This document shows, piece by piece, positions 34,301 to 43,383 of a DNA stretch of 64,000 bases. The stretch's first letter is position 1. The number at the start of each line of letters is the position of its first letter. The position numbers and the translations under genes were made by a program. Origin of the DNA: UBA2897 sp036733925 (GTDB lineage: Bacteria; Bacillota; Negativicutes; Selenomonadales; Selenomonadaceae); contig DAIMZO010000005.1 in the NCBI GenBank assembly GCA_036733925.1, forward strand, positions 34,167 to 98,166, in the 5' to 3' direction. The notes under the pieces were generated by a model. It made no database searches and was not told where the DNA came from. It saw only the letters and a program-made list of their open reading frames with translations.

Positions 34301-34861
34301 GATTTCCTTCGTGTCGGGATCCTTGTAGTAGCATGGGTCGTCGTCCCAGCTCGCGTGCATGACCGCGCCCTTCTTCTCGATGAGCTTGTCCCCGGCGCGG
34401 TTGAAGCGGTCCGGGAAGATCTGGTACATGACGGCGTGCTTGAACCAGTCCGGCGTCTTCGCGCCCTTGTTGTAGACCGTGATCTGGAACGACGGCGGCG
34501 CCTCGTGGTAGAGCTCGCCGCAGCCGCCGAGCTGGTCGCGGTTGTTGCCGTAGAAATAGGTGCCGTCCGGCATCGTCACGATGAAGTAGTACCAGAGCAG
34601 GCACCCCTTCGGCGGCATCGTGATCTCCGCGATGTAGTAATGTTCCTCGGCGTTGCCGGGGTATTTTCCGGGGGCCTCCTGCATGGGAACAAGTTTCTCA
34701 CCGGTCTGATCCTGCCAGCAGCGCAGGAAGACGCTCTTCACGTCCTCTCCGGTCCTCAGCCAAAGCGCCATGCGCACCCGGCTGCCGGCTTCCGCCGCCC
34801 CGGTCGGGTTGCGGAAGTAGATGTTCTGCGAATTATGGCAGATACTGGATGAATCCAACAT
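31394..34861 (-). CDS. Bifunctional GH13 alpha-glucan hydrolase / GH77 4-alpha-glucanotransferase fusion
   Basis: One 1155-residue protein joins two glycogen-processing enzymes. Residues ~1-130 form a beta-rich N-domain of neopullulanase type. A GH13 barrel follows, with the nucleophile Asp354 (GWRLDV), acid/base Glu383 (IGEVW) and Asp458 (GSHDRA). From about residue 660 there is a full MalQ/amylomaltase domain with Asp952 (RVDHFRG), Glu999 (VAENLG) and Asp1051 (THDNN). All catalytic residues of both halves are present, so both are probably active. No signal peptide is seen, so it acts on intracellular glycogen. It is the last gene of the glycogen locus; a terminator precedes it after glgA, so it may have its own promoter. 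Confidence 0.9.
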   Translation of the reverse strand: MLDSSSICHNSQNIYFRNPTGAAEAGSRVRMALWLRTGEDVKSVFLRCWQDQTGEKLVPMQEAPGKYPGNAEEHYYIAEITMPPKGCLLWYYFIVTMPDGTYFYGNNRDQLGGCGELYHEAPPSFQITVYNKGAKTPDWFKHAVMYQIFPDRFNRAGDKLIEKKGAVMHASWDDDPCYYKDPDTKEIVAYDFFGGDLKGIEEKLDDLKALGISVIYLNPVFESESNHHYDTGDYKKIDPMLGTEEDFRHLVKTAKAKGIRILLDGVFSHTGSNSRYFNRKGEYDSIGAFQSPDSPYYDWYHFRNYPYEYDCWWDFNTLPDVTETTPSYMDFIISSKDSVLHHWMKDGIAGWRLDVIDELPPTFSQAFYKELKKTDPDAVMIGEVWEDASNKVAYGQQREYLCGQEMDSAMNYPFRKDVFEFLLGKVDAQLCMRRLESLRENYPKQNFYAMMNLLGSHDRARAITVLGEAPYYDGMPAIEQSRFRMNPDQYNLGMARLFLAALWQMTYPGVPSIYYGDEIGMQGFKDPYNRRPYRWQDGDTYIRDYVKKLVALRNGHAALRTGEILPLQADGDVICYARFIRGGRDVFGEKAEDEAFLIAINRSRTDEKTITLEVAGFAEGELEDCLDEGKSYGVRNGSVTFTIPPLKGALLQQKKQGGKYPREAGILLHPTSLPSKCGIGGLGKEAYDFVDFLAASGVKVWQMLPLGPLAFGYSPYQSPSAFAGNELLVDIDALVKRGWLTAAEAKVPYADNGSRVDYARVEEYKKTCIRKAWPKFRKSREIRSSYQDFCQKNAYWLDDYALFQAAKKEYRGEAWTRWPEKVRDREPGAIRELRSRLEESVDIVKFAQFLFYIQWRRLHDYAAEYGVKFLGDMPIFISQDSSDVWANRHLFNLNGDGTPKTVAGVPPDYFSADGQLWGNPHYRWDEMAKDGYAWWKARFRKLFELVDMVRVDHFRGFEAYWVVDAGAENARGGHWEKGPGKPFFDAVKAELGSLPIVAENLGIITDEVEQLREDCGFPGMKVLQFLLHINSEGRTGFAAPENSVVYTGTHDNNTTVGWYTGDLNAADRTAVADLLGADPDDPKDVAAKLTAFAYQTDARLAVVPMQDILGLDGRNRMNTPGTVGSNWTWRMTPDDMKQAKGKAVWLKSLCEHYHR

Positions 34862-34916
34862 GACTTCCCTCTCTTCCTTCCATCAGAAAAATCAAAAAAC
34901 CTGAAAACAATCACAA

Positions 34917-34948
34917 AGAAAAGAACGGCAAAGCCCCCTCATTGCCGT
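34917..34948 (-). terminator. Intrinsic terminator after glgA
   Basis: ACGGCAA (34925-34931) pairs with TTGCCGT (34942-34948); a T-rich run TTCTTTTCTTT follows on the minus strand. It may reduce read-through into the GH13-GH77 gene. Confidence 0.7.
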
Positions 34949-34983
34949 CCTTCCTTTCCAAAAGTTACGCGGCGGATAGAATC

Positions 34984-36423
34984 TTATTTCTCGGCCACGA
35001 GCTTCTCGTAGAGATCCATATACTCGCGCGCCGAATTCTTCCAGCTGTAGTCCGACTTCATCGCGTTCTCAACCACGTGATACCACTCGTTGAGGTTGTT
35101 GAAGGTGGTCAGCGCATGCTTCAACGCGTACATCATCTCATGGGCATTGTAGTTCTTGAACAGGAACCCGTTGCCCGTGCCGGTCTTCTTGTCGTACGGG
35201 ATGACCGTGTCCTTCAGGCCGCCGGTCTCGCGCACGACCGGGATTGTGCCGTAACGCAGCGCGATGAGCTGGCCGATGCCGCACGGCTCATACTGGGACG
35301 GCATCAGGAAGATGTCGGAGCCCGCGTAGATGCGCTGCGCGAGGCGGTTCGAGAAGCGGATGTTGACCGAGACGCGGCGCGGGAAACGCCATGCGAGGCC
35401 CTTGAACCAGTCCTCATAGCGCTTCTCGCCGGTGCCGAGCACGATGAACTGGATGTTCTCGTGCTGCAGGATCTCATCCATCATGCGCACGATCAGGTCC
35501 ATGCCCTTCGGCTCGACGAGGCGGGACACGAGCGAGACGACCGGCTTGCGGCGACTCATTTCGAGCCCGAGGAGCTTCTGCAGTTCCGTCTTGTTGTCGA
35601 GCTTGCGGTCGACGCTCGCGAGATCGTAGGTCTCGAAGATGTATTTATCCGTGCGCGGATTGCAGCGCTCGTAGTCGATGCCGTTGACGATGCCGAACAG
35701 TGTGTCCTTGCGGCTCCGCAGCAGGCCGTCGAGATGCTCGCCGAAATACGGGTACTGGATCTCCTGCGCGTACGTCTTCGATACCGTCGAGATGTAGTCG
35801 GCGTAGACGAGGCCGCCCTTCATGAAATTCACGGCGTCGTAGAACTCGAGGTCGCCGTTGTTGAAATACTTCCAGTCGAGGCCAAGCACGTCGCCCATGA
35901 CGTCTTTCGGGAACACGCCCTGATACTTCAGATTGTGGATCGTATAGAGCGTGCGGATCTTCTCATAGCGCGCGTCGCCCTCGTGCTCGAGCTTCAGGAA
36001 CACGTTGACGAGGCCCGTGTGCCAGTCGTTCGTGTGGATGACGTCCGGCCAGAAATCCATAGCCGGCAGCAGGTTCAGCACGGCGCGGCAGAAGAACGAG
36101 AACCGTTCCGCGTCATCGCCGTAGCCATAGAAGCCCTCGCGGCGGAAATATTCCTCATTGTCAACGAAATAGTACGTGACGCCATTGTAGTCGAGCGCAT
36201 CGAGCCCGACGTATTTCTTGCGCCACGAGACCGGGATCTCCCCATCGTAGATATGGCGCATCTGGCTCCGGTATTCTTCCGGGATCTTGCCGTATTTCGG
36301 CAGGATGACGCGCACATCGGCTCCGGCCTCGACGAGTGCCTTTGGGAGTGACCCGGCCACATCCGCAAGCCCGCCCGTCTTGGCAAATGGAACCGCCTCT
36401 GCTGCAACATACAAAACCTTCAT
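34984..36423 (-). CDS. glgA: Glycogen synthase GlgA (ADP-glucose type, GT5)
   Basis: GlgA transfers glucose from ADP-glucose to the growing alpha-1,4-glucan. The N-terminal KTGGLADV motif (residues ~15-22) binds ADP-glucose, and the C-terminal domain has PSQYEPCGIGQLIALRYG with the conserved Glu. Length (479 aa) is typical. AGGAGG precedes the ATG. It follows glgB by about 110 nt containing a small hairpin (36513-36531) without a T tract. Confidence 0.96.
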   Translation of the reverse strand: MKVLYVAAEAVPFAKTGGLADVAGSLPKALVEAGADVRVILPKYGKIPEEYRSQMRHIYDGEIPVSWRKKYVGLDALDYNGVTYYFVDNEEYFRREGFYGYGDDAERFSFFCRAVLNLLPAMDFWPDVIHTNDWHTGLVNVFLKLEHEGDARYEKIRTLYTIHNLKYQGVFPKDVMGDVLGLDWKYFNNGDLEFYDAVNFMKGGLVYADYISTVSKTYAQEIQYPYFGEHLDGLLRSRKDTLFGIVNGIDYERCNPRTDKYIFETYDLASVDRKLDNKTELQKLLGLEMSRRKPVVSLVSRLVEPKGMDLIVRMMDEILQHENIQFIVLGTGEKRYEDWFKGLAWRFPRRVSVNIRFSNRLAQRIYAGSDIFLMPSQYEPCGIGQLIALRYGTIPVVRETGGLKDTVIPYDKKTGTGNGFLFKNYNAHEMMYALKHALTTFNNLNEWYHVVENAMKSDYSWKNSAREYMDLYEKLVAEK

Positions 36424-36535
36424 ATCCAGATGACCTCCTAAAACCCTTTGCTGTACTCTGATTTTCTTTTCTATTATCAGATTATTCCTATTTATTTGAC
36501 TCTTATCTGGTCGCAGGGCATGATGTCCTGCCTGC

Positions 36536-38443
36536 TCAGTCCTCGTGCGCCGCGAGCCGCAGATAGACGGTCGCCATCGGCGGAACGGTCAGCGCGATGG
36601 ACTGCTCGCGGTTATGCCACGGCTTGTCCTCGCTCTGGAGCTCGCCCTCGTTCCTCACGCCGCTGCCGCCGAATTCCTCGGCGTCGGAGTTGAACACCTC
36701 GGCGTAGGCGCCCTTCGCCGGTACGCCGATGCGGTAATCGTGACGAACCTCCGGCGTGAAGTTGCAGACCACGACGAGAAAATCCTTTGCGTCCTTCGCC
36801 TTGCGGATGAACGAGATCACGCTGTTCTCGTTGTCGTTGCAATCGATCCACTGGAAGCCGTTCCAGTCGAAGTCGACCTCCCAGAGCGGGCGGTTTGCCT
36901 GATAGAACGCGTTGAGCACCGCGGAATAATGCTGCATCTTCGTGTGCATCGGGTACTTCTGCACGAGGTGCCAGTCGAGGCTGTCGTCGTACTTCCACTC
37001 GATGAACTGGCCGAACTCGCCGCCCATGAAGATGAGCTTCTTGCCGGGGTGCGCCATCCAGTACGCGAAGAACGTGCGCAGGCCCGCGAACTTCTGCCAG
37101 TAGTCGCCCGGCATCTTGCTGATCAGCGAGCATTTGCCATGCACGACCTCGTCATGCGAGAGCGGCAGCACGAAATTCTCGCTGAACGCATACATGAACG
37201 AGAACGTCAGCTTGTCCTGATTCCATTTGCGGTAGATGGGGTCGAGCGACATGTATTTGAGCGTGTCGTTCATCCAGCCCATGTTCCATTTGTAGTTGAA
37301 GCCCATGCCGCCCATATAGACAGGCTTCGAGATCAGCGGCCAGGCGGTCGACTCCTCGGCAATCATCAGCGCCTGCGGATGATACTTGAAGATGGCCTCG
37401 TTGAGCTTCTTGATGAAGTCCATGGCCTCGAGGTTGCCGGTGTCGCCGTATTTGTTCGGCTGCCACTCGCCATCCTTGCGCCCGTAGTTCAGGTAGAGCA
37501 TGTTCGCGACCGCGTCGATGCGCAGGCCGTCGATATGGAACTCCTCCATCCAGAACATCGCGTTCGAAATCAGGAAGCTCTGCACCTCCGTGCGGCCGTA
37601 GTCGAAATTCGTCGTGCCCCATTCCCAGTTCTCGGCACGCTGCTCGTTGTCGGACTCGTAGAGCGTCATGCCATCGAAATGGCGCAGGCCCTGCTCGTCC
37701 TTGCAGAAATGCCCCGGCACCCAGTCCATGATGATCGCGATGCCCGCCTCATGCGCCTTGTCGACGAGATAGCGGAAATCATCCGGCGTGCCGTAACGGC
37801 TCGTCACGGCGTAGTAGCCGGTGATCTGATAGCCCCACGAGCCATCGAACGGATGCTCGCAGAGCGGCATGAACTCGATATGCGTGTAGTGCATCTTCTT
37901 TGCGTATTCGATCAGCTGATCCGCGAGCTCGCGGTAGCTGAGGTATTCCCCGTCGGCGTTCCGGCGCCAGGAGCCCGCGTGCACCTCATAGGTCAGCATC
38001 GGCCGCTCGTAGCTGCTCTCTTTTTCCTTTTTCTCGTACCAGTCCTGATCGCGCCATTCGTAATGCGAGAGGTCGTAGATCCTAGATGCGGTCTTCGGCT
38101 TCTTCTCCGCGTAGAACCCGTACGGGTCGGCTTTCATGATGCGCGGGCCGCCCCATGGCGGTTCGATCGCGTATTTATAGATGTCGCCTTCCTCGAGCCC
38201 CTCGACGAAGACGCTCCAGATCTCGCCGTCCGCCAGTCGCTGCATCGGGTTCACCCGCGTATCCCAGTGGTTGAAATCCCCGACGACGCTGACATTTTTC
38301 GCGTGCGGTGCCCAGACCGCGAAGCGCACGCCCTTCTTCCCGTCCTGCTCCATGAAATGCGCGCCGAGCATCTCATAGGTATGGTAATTGGTTCCCTGAT
38401 GGAACAGGTAGCGGTCAAATTCACTCAAATCCGATGTTTTCAC
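36536..38443 (-). CDS. glgB: 1,4-alpha-glucan branching enzyme GlgB (GH13)
   Basis: GlgB forms the alpha-1,6 branches of glycogen. An N-terminal CBM48-like domain with VWAPHAKNVSVVGDFNHWD is followed by the GH13 barrel with DWVPGHF, DGLRIDAVANML (nucleophile Asp), AEESTAWP (Glu) and LSHDEVVHGK (Asp). At 635 aa it lacks the extra N-terminal module of some GlgB proteins. The start is a GTG at 38443 with GGGGAG upstream. Confidence 0.96.
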   Translation of the reverse strand: MKTSDLSEFDRYLFHQGTNYHTYEMLGAHFMEQDGKKGVRFAVWAPHAKNVSVVGDFNHWDTRVNPMQRLADGEIWSVFVEGLEEGDIYKYAIEPPWGGPRIMKADPYGFYAEKKPKTASRIYDLSHYEWRDQDWYEKKEKESSYERPMLTYEVHAGSWRRNADGEYLSYRELADQLIEYAKKMHYTHIEFMPLCEHPFDGSWGYQITGYYAVTSRYGTPDDFRYLVDKAHEAGIAIIMDWVPGHFCKDEQGLRHFDGMTLYESDNEQRAENWEWGTTNFDYGRTEVQSFLISNAMFWMEEFHIDGLRIDAVANMLYLNYGRKDGEWQPNKYGDTGNLEAMDFIKKLNEAIFKYHPQALMIAEESTAWPLISKPVYMGGMGFNYKWNMGWMNDTLKYMSLDPIYRKWNQDKLTFSFMYAFSENFVLPLSHDEVVHGKCSLISKMPGDYWQKFAGLRTFFAYWMAHPGKKLIFMGGEFGQFIEWKYDDSLDWHLVQKYPMHTKMQHYSAVLNAFYQANRPLWEVDFDWNGFQWIDCNDNENSVISFIRKAKDAKDFLVVVCNFTPEVRHDYRIGVPAKGAYAEVFNSDAEEFGGSGVRNEGELQSEDKPWHNREQSIALTVPPMATVYLRLAAHED

Positions 38444-38487
38444 CGGTAATTCTCCCCTTTGCTCTCTTTATTTCCCCTTGTTCCCGC

Positions 38488-40956
38488 TCAAAGGATCTTC
38501 GACGGCTTGATCTGCCAGATCTCGCTCGCGTACTCACTGATCGTGCGGTCCGAAGAGAACCAGCCGGAGTTCGCGATGTTGACCGCCGCGGAGCGGAGCC
38601 ATGCGTACCGCTTCTGATAGCGGTTGTAGATCTCCTCGTGCGCCTCGGTGTAGGCCTTGAAATCCTTCAGGATGAAGAACTCATCGTTGCCCTGGATGAA
38701 GTAATCGTGCAGCGAGCGGAAGTCGCCATAGGTGCCATCGACGAGCTGGTCGACGACGAGCTTGACCTGCTCGTTCTGGTTGTACTCATCCCAGGCCGAA
38801 TAGCCGCCGTGCGCGTAGTAGTTCAGCACTTCCTCCGCGCGCAGGCCGAACAGGACGAAGTTCGCGTCGCCGCCGACCGCGTCGCGGATCTCGACGTTCG
38901 CACCGTCGAGCGTGCCGAGCGTGATGGCGCCGTTCATCATGAACTTCATGTTGCCCGTGCCGGACGCCTCTTTCGACGCCGTCGAGATCTGCTCGGAGAC
39001 CTCGGCCGCCGGATAGACGAGTTCGCCGATCGATACGCCGAAGTTCTCGATGAAAACGACCTTGAGCTTGTCGTTGGTCTCTGGATCGCTGTTCACCTTG
39101 TCCGCGACCGCGTTGATCAGGCGGATGGTCTCTTTTGCGATGAAGTAGCCAGGCGCCGCCTTGCCGCCGAAGAAATACGTCGTCGGCAGCATCGTGTAGT
39201 CCTTGTCGGTCTTGAGCTTATGATACTGGTACATGATGTGCAGGATGTTCATGAGCTGGCGCTTGTACGAATGGATGCGCTTGACCTGAATATCGAAGAT
39301 GCTGTCCGGGTCGACCTCGATGCCGTTGTGCTCCTTGACGTACGCGGCGAGCCCCGCCTTGCGGATGCGCTTGATCTTGCCGATCTCAGTCAGGAACGCC
39401 TTGTCGTCGACGTAGTCGTTCAGGAGCTCGAGCATCTCCGGCTGACGGCGCCAGCGCTGGCTGCCGATCGTATTGTCGATCAGCGTCGAGAGCTCCGGAT
39501 TCGCGCCCATGAGCCAGCGGCGGTGCGTGATGCCGTTCGTCTTGTTGTTGAACATCCGCGGGTTGTACTCGTAGAAGTCGTGCAGCGTCGTGTCCTTCAG
39601 GATCTGCGTGTGGATCTTCGCGACGCCGTTGACGCTGTGGCTGCCGACGACCGCGAGGCGCGCCATGTGCACCATGTCGTCCTGGATGATGGAGAGCGCA
39701 TGCACCTTGTCCTCGTTCTTCGGGTAGCGCGCGCGTACGTCGATGAGCCAGCGGCGGTTGATTTCGTCGATGATCATGTAGATGCGCGGCAAGAGCGGCT
39801 TGAACATATCGACCGGCCACTTTTCGAGCGCCTCCGGCAGGATCGTGTGGTTCGTGTACGCGATCGTGTTCTTCGTGATGCTCCAGGCCTCATTCCACGA
39901 GAGATCCTCCTCGTCGACGAGGATGCGCATGAGCTCGGCGACGCAGAGCGCCGGATGCGTATCGTTGATATGGATTGCGATCTTCTTGCCGAAATCGTGG
40001 ATGTCCATGCCCGTTTTCTTGTAGTGGCGCACGATGCTCTGCACGCCGGCCGAGACGAGGAAGTACTCCTGTATGAGGCGCATACGGCGTCCGTCATACG
40101 TGCTGTCATCCGGGTACAGGAAGCGCGTGATCGACTCGACGAACTGGCGGTACTCGTTCTTCTGCTGGATCTGCTCCTTCGTCAGGTAGCCGTAATCCGA
40201 GAAGTCCTTGTTGACCTCGGCATTCCAGAGGCGCAGCGTGTTGACCGTATTGTTGTGGTAGCCGACGATTGGCACATCGTACGGGACCGCCATGACCGTC
40301 ATCGGGTTCTCGTAGACAGGCTTCAGACGGCCATCCGGCTGCTTTGCCAGATACACATTGCCGTTGAACTTGACGTCGATGGCCTTATCCGGCTTGCGGT
40401 ACTCCCAGGCGAAGCCGTCGCGCAGCCAGTTGTCCGGGATCTCGACCTGGTTGCCGTTGATGATCTTCTGCTCGAACAGGCCGTACTGATAGCGGATGCT
40501 GCAGCCGTGTCCCGGCAGGCTGCGCGCGGCCAGCGAGTCGATGAAGCAGGCCGCGAGGCGGCCGAGACCGCCGTTGCCGAGGCCGGCATCCGGCTCCTCC
40601 TCGAACGTCTTCCCGAGGTCGAGGTCGAAGTCCGCGAGAACCTCCTTGACGACCTCCTCGATGCCGAGGTTCATGAGGTTCGACTTCAGCAGGCGGCCCA
40701 TCAGGAACTCGATGGAGAAGTAGTAGACCTGCTTGTCCTGACGCTCCGCGTAAGCCTTGTTCGTCTTGATCCAGTTATCGGATATATACTGCTTGGCCGT
40801 CGCTGCGACGGTCTGGTAGATCTCATTGCTCGTGAGCTCGTCGAGCTCGCGGCCCCACATGATATGTGCGGTCTGGACAAAGCGGAGCTTCAGTTCTTCC
40901 TTTTCTTTTTCGAATTCTCGGTTCTTCTGCTTCGTTTCTTTCGTTTCTTTCGCCAA
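38488..40956 (-). CDS. glgP: Glycogen/alpha-glucan phosphorylase GlgP (GT35)
   Basis: GlgP releases glucose-1-phosphate from glycogen ends using pyridoxal phosphate. The cofactor Lys lies in EASGTGNMKFMMNGA near residue 660, and early segments GLGNGGLGRLAACF and YQYGLFEQ are canonical. Length about 822 aa. The start is uncertain: TTG 40956 has AAAGGAG 8 nt upstream, while GTG 40965 would sit directly on that site. It lies between glgD and glgB, so breakdown and synthesis genes are in one locus. Confidence 0.96.
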   Translation of the reverse strand: MAKETKETKQKNREFEKEKEELKLRFVQTAHIMWGRELDELTSNEIYQTVAATAKQYISDNWIKTNKAYAERQDKQVYYFSIEFLMGRLLKSNLMNLGIEEVVKEVLADFDLDLGKTFEEEPDAGLGNGGLGRLAACFIDSLAARSLPGHGCSIRYQYGLFEQKIINGNQVEIPDNWLRDGFAWEYRKPDKAIDVKFNGNVYLAKQPDGRLKPVYENPMTVMAVPYDVPIVGYHNNTVNTLRLWNAEVNKDFSDYGYLTKEQIQQKNEYRQFVESITRFLYPDDSTYDGRRMRLIQEYFLVSAGVQSIVRHYKKTGMDIHDFGKKIAIHINDTHPALCVAELMRILVDEEDLSWNEAWSITKNTIAYTNHTILPEALEKWPVDMFKPLLPRIYMIIDEINRRWLIDVRARYPKNEDKVHALSIIQDDMVHMARLAVVGSHSVNGVAKIHTQILKDTTLHDFYEYNPRMFNNKTNGITHRRWLMGANPELSTLIDNTIGSQRWRRQPEMLELLNDYVDDKAFLTEIGKIKRIRKAGLAAYVKEHNGIEVDPDSIFDIQVKRIHSYKRQLMNILHIMYQYHKLKTDKDYTMLPTTYFFGGKAAPGYFIAKETIRLINAVADKVNSDPETNDKLKVVFIENFGVSIGELVYPAAEVSEQISTASKEASGTGNMKFMMNGAITLGTLDGANVEIRDAVGGDANFVLFGLRAEEVLNYYAHGGYSAWDEYNQNEQVKLVVDQLVDGTYGDFRSLHDYFIQGNDEFFILKDFKAYTEAHEEIYNRYQKRYAWLRSAAVNIANSGWFSSDRTISEYASEIWQIKPSKIL

Positions 40957-41098
40957 AACTAACACTCCTTTGACGTTCTGCCGGACTGGCAGAGAGGAAT
41001 AAACGCTATGACGCCGGAAAAGGGGACTTCCTTTTCGACGCGAAAAGCCGCCCTAAAGCAGCTGCTCCCCGCATCACTTTATGGCGGCTCCTGTGTCG

Positions 41099-42205
41099 TC
41101 AGATAACCACATTCTTTTTGATGATCAGGGGATAATTCGGCGCGCCTTTCAGCCATTTGTCTTCCGTGATCACGACGTTCTTGTCCGCGATGACGTTCTC
41201 GACCACCGCTCCGTCCTCGATGCTCCCCTTCTGCATGACGATGGAGTTCTTGATCTTTACGCCCTTGCCGACGCGTACGCCCCGGAAGAGGATGCTGTTC
41301 TCGACTTCGCCGCGAATGACGCAGCCATTCGCAATCAATGAATTCTTGACTTTCGCGGTCTTCTTGTATTGGACCGGTACTTCATCCTTGACCTTCGTGA
41401 AGATCAAGTGATTTCCCATAAAGAGTTCTTTCCATATCTTCGGCTGCAGCACTTCCATGCTCGCCTTGTAGTAGGCGTCCGTCGAATCGACCTGCGCCGC
41501 GTAGCCATCGTGTTCCCATGCGTAAATCGTGTAGTCGCGCGCCTGCCGTATGAGTCCGTCGAGCAGCAGATCCTGCCCGCCGTGCTCATAGGTCTCGCGC
41601 ACGAGATCGACGAACTTCCGCTTTTCCATCAGGAAAGCATTCAAAGCCACTTTCGAACCCTCATAAGCGGCCGGCTTGATGGCGATATCCTCGACGAGGC
41701 CGTTCTCCGCGGTCTCGACAACGATTGTCTCGCCCTCCTGCTTCTCCATGATCGTATGGCAGAGCACCGTGATGTCCGCGCCCGTGTTCTGGTGGAAGCG
41801 GAGCATGTCGTTAAAGTCGATGTTGTAGACGAAGCTGCCGCTCGCGACCAGTACGTACTTCTGCGAGCTGTGCTCGAAGAAGTCCAGGTTGTCGTAGAAG
41901 CTCTTGAGATCGCCTTTGCTCTCTCCCTTCTTCGACGGCGACGCCGGCAGGTAGAAGAGCCCGTCATGCCGCCTCGCGAGATCCCAGTCCTTGCCGGACC
42001 GCAGGTGGTCGAGCACCGAGCGCGGATTGTCCGGCAGCATGATGCCGACGTTGTTGACGCCGGAGTTCACCATGCTCGACAGGGCGAAATCGATCAGCCG
42101 GTAGCGGCCGGCGAACGGAATCGACGCGACGTTGCGGTGCTCCGAGAGCTCCCGGATCAGCCGGTTATCGTCCTGCAGGTCGATGATTCCCATTACTGTT
42201 TTCAC
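41099..42205 (-). CDS. glgD: GlgD, regulatory subunit-type homologue of ADP-glucose pyrophosphorylase
   Basis: GlgD is a GlgC paralogue that forms hetero-oligomers with GlgC in Firmicutes and modifies its activity. The nucleotidyltransferase fold is present, but the N-terminal motif reads MGIIDLQDDNRLIRELSEHR in place of the catalytic GGxGxRL loop seen in the GlgC next door, as expected for GlgD. A left-handed beta-helix follows in the last third. The start is GTG 42205. It lies 23 nt downstream of glgC. Confidence 0.94.
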   Translation of the reverse strand: MKTVMGIIDLQDDNRLIRELSEHRNVASIPFAGRYRLIDFALSSMVNSGVNNVGIMLPDNPRSVLDHLRSGKDWDLARRHDGLFYLPASPSKKGESKGDLKSFYDNLDFFEHSSQKYVLVASGSFVYNIDFNDMLRFHQNTGADITVLCHTIMEKQEGETIVVETAENGLVEDIAIKPAAYEGSKVALNAFLMEKRKFVDLVRETYEHGGQDLLLDGLIRQARDYTIYAWEHDGYAAQVDSTDAYYKASMEVLQPKIWKELFMGNHLIFTKVKDEVPVQYKKTAKVKNSLIANGCVIRGEVENSILFRGVRVGKGVKIKNSIVMQKGSIEDGAVVENVIADKNVVITEDKWLKGAPNYPLIIKKNVVI

Positions 42206-42228
42206 TTTTTCACCACTCCGATTCTTCC

Positions 42229-43383
42229 TCAGCCGGCCTGCTTCGAGCCAGCTTCCGCCGGGACCGTCTCGCCGTCTGCGACGACCGTGACCGCGCCTTC
42301 CTCGCCGACGACGGCCGCGCCTTCCTCGATCGTACAGTTCTGCGCGACGATGGCGTAGTCAACGATGGTGCCTTCCTCGACGACCGTGTTCGGCATGATG
42401 ACCGAATTGCTGACCTTCGCGCCCTTTTCGACGACGACGCCCGGGAAGATCACGGAATGCTCGACCTCGCCGAGGATCATCGAGCCCTCGCTGATCATCG
42501 AGCGGCTGATCACCGCGTCATCGCCGACGTAATGCGGCGGCATCGACGGATTCGACGAATAAATCTTCCAGTCGCCATTGAGCTCGAACGGCGGCTTGTC
42601 CTGCAGCAGATCCATATTCGCCTGCCAGAGGCTCTCGATCGTGCCGACATCCTTCCAGTAGCCGTCGAACGCGTACGAATAAAGGCGTGCCTTGTCGGCG
42701 AGCATCTTCGGGATGATGTTCTTGCCGAAGTCGTGCGCGGAGGTCTCGTCCTTCGCATCCTCGATCAGGTATTTCTCGAGGAAATCCCGGTTGAAGATGT
42801 AGATGCCCATCGAGGCGAGGTTGCTCTTCGGCTTCGCCGGCTTCTCCTCGAACTCCTCGATGCGGCCGGTCTTGTCCGTGTTCATGATACCGAAACGCGG
42901 CGCCTCATCCCATGGCACCTGGATGACGCCGATTGTCGCCTCCGCCTTGTTCTGCTTGTGCGCCTCGAGCATCCACGAATAATCCATCGTGTAGATGTGG
43001 TCACCCGAGAGCACGAGCACGTACTCCGGATCCGCCAGATCGATGAAGTTCAGGTTCTGATAGATGGCGTCCGCAGTCCCGCGGTACCAGTCCGCGCCTT
43101 TCTCGCGCGCGTACGGCGGCAGGATGAATACGCCGCCATCCTTCGTGTCGAGATCCCACGCGCTGCCAGACGCCAGATAGTTATGCAGCTCGAGCGGGCG
43201 GTACTGCGTGAGCACGCCGACCTTCGTGATGCCGGAGTTCGCGCAGTTGCTCAATGGAAAGTCGATGATGCGGTACTTGCCGCCGAATGGCACGGCTGGC
43301 TTTGCAATCTTCTTGGTCAATGCGCCGAGGCGGCTGCCCTGCCCGCCGGCGAGTATCATGGCCAGGCACTCTGTCTTCCTCAT
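42229..43383 (-). CDS. glgC: Glucose-1-phosphate adenylyltransferase GlgC
   Basis: GlgC makes ADP-glucose from glucose-1-phosphate and ATP, the committed and allosterically controlled step of glycogen synthesis. The catalytic loop AGGQGSRLGALTKKIAKPAVPFGG is at residues ~13-36, with VLSGDHIYTMDY near residue 125. A beta-helix domain with hexapeptide-like repeats follows. It is the first gene of the glycogen locus, preceded by an AT-rich leader with direct repeats and hairpins. Confidence 0.96.
   Translation of the reverse strand: MRKTECLAMILAGGQGSRLGALTKKIAKPAVPFGGKYRIIDFPLSNCANSGITKVGVLTQYRPLELHNYLASGSAWDLDTKDGGVFILPPYAREKGADWYRGTADAIYQNLNFIDLADPEYVLVLSGDHIYTMDYSWMLEAHKQNKAEATIGVIQVPWDEAPRFGIMNTDKTGRIEEFEEKPAKPKSNLASMGIYIFNRDFLEKYLIEDAKDETSAHDFGKNIIPKMLADKARLYSYAFDGYWKDVGTIESLWQANMDLLQDKPPFELNGDWKIYSSNPSMPPHYVGDDAVISRSMISEGSMILGEVEHSVIFPGVVVEKGAKVSNSVIMPNTVVEEGTIVDYAIVAQNCTIEEGAAVVGEEGAVTVVADGETVPAEAGSKQAG

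Noticed and set aside
26453..40962. Long plus-strand open frames of 650-870 codons opposite fhs/folD, ubiD/tatC, the amylase fusion, glgB and glgP
   Set aside because: Same explanation: antisense shadows of genes with clear homology and start signals on the minus strand.
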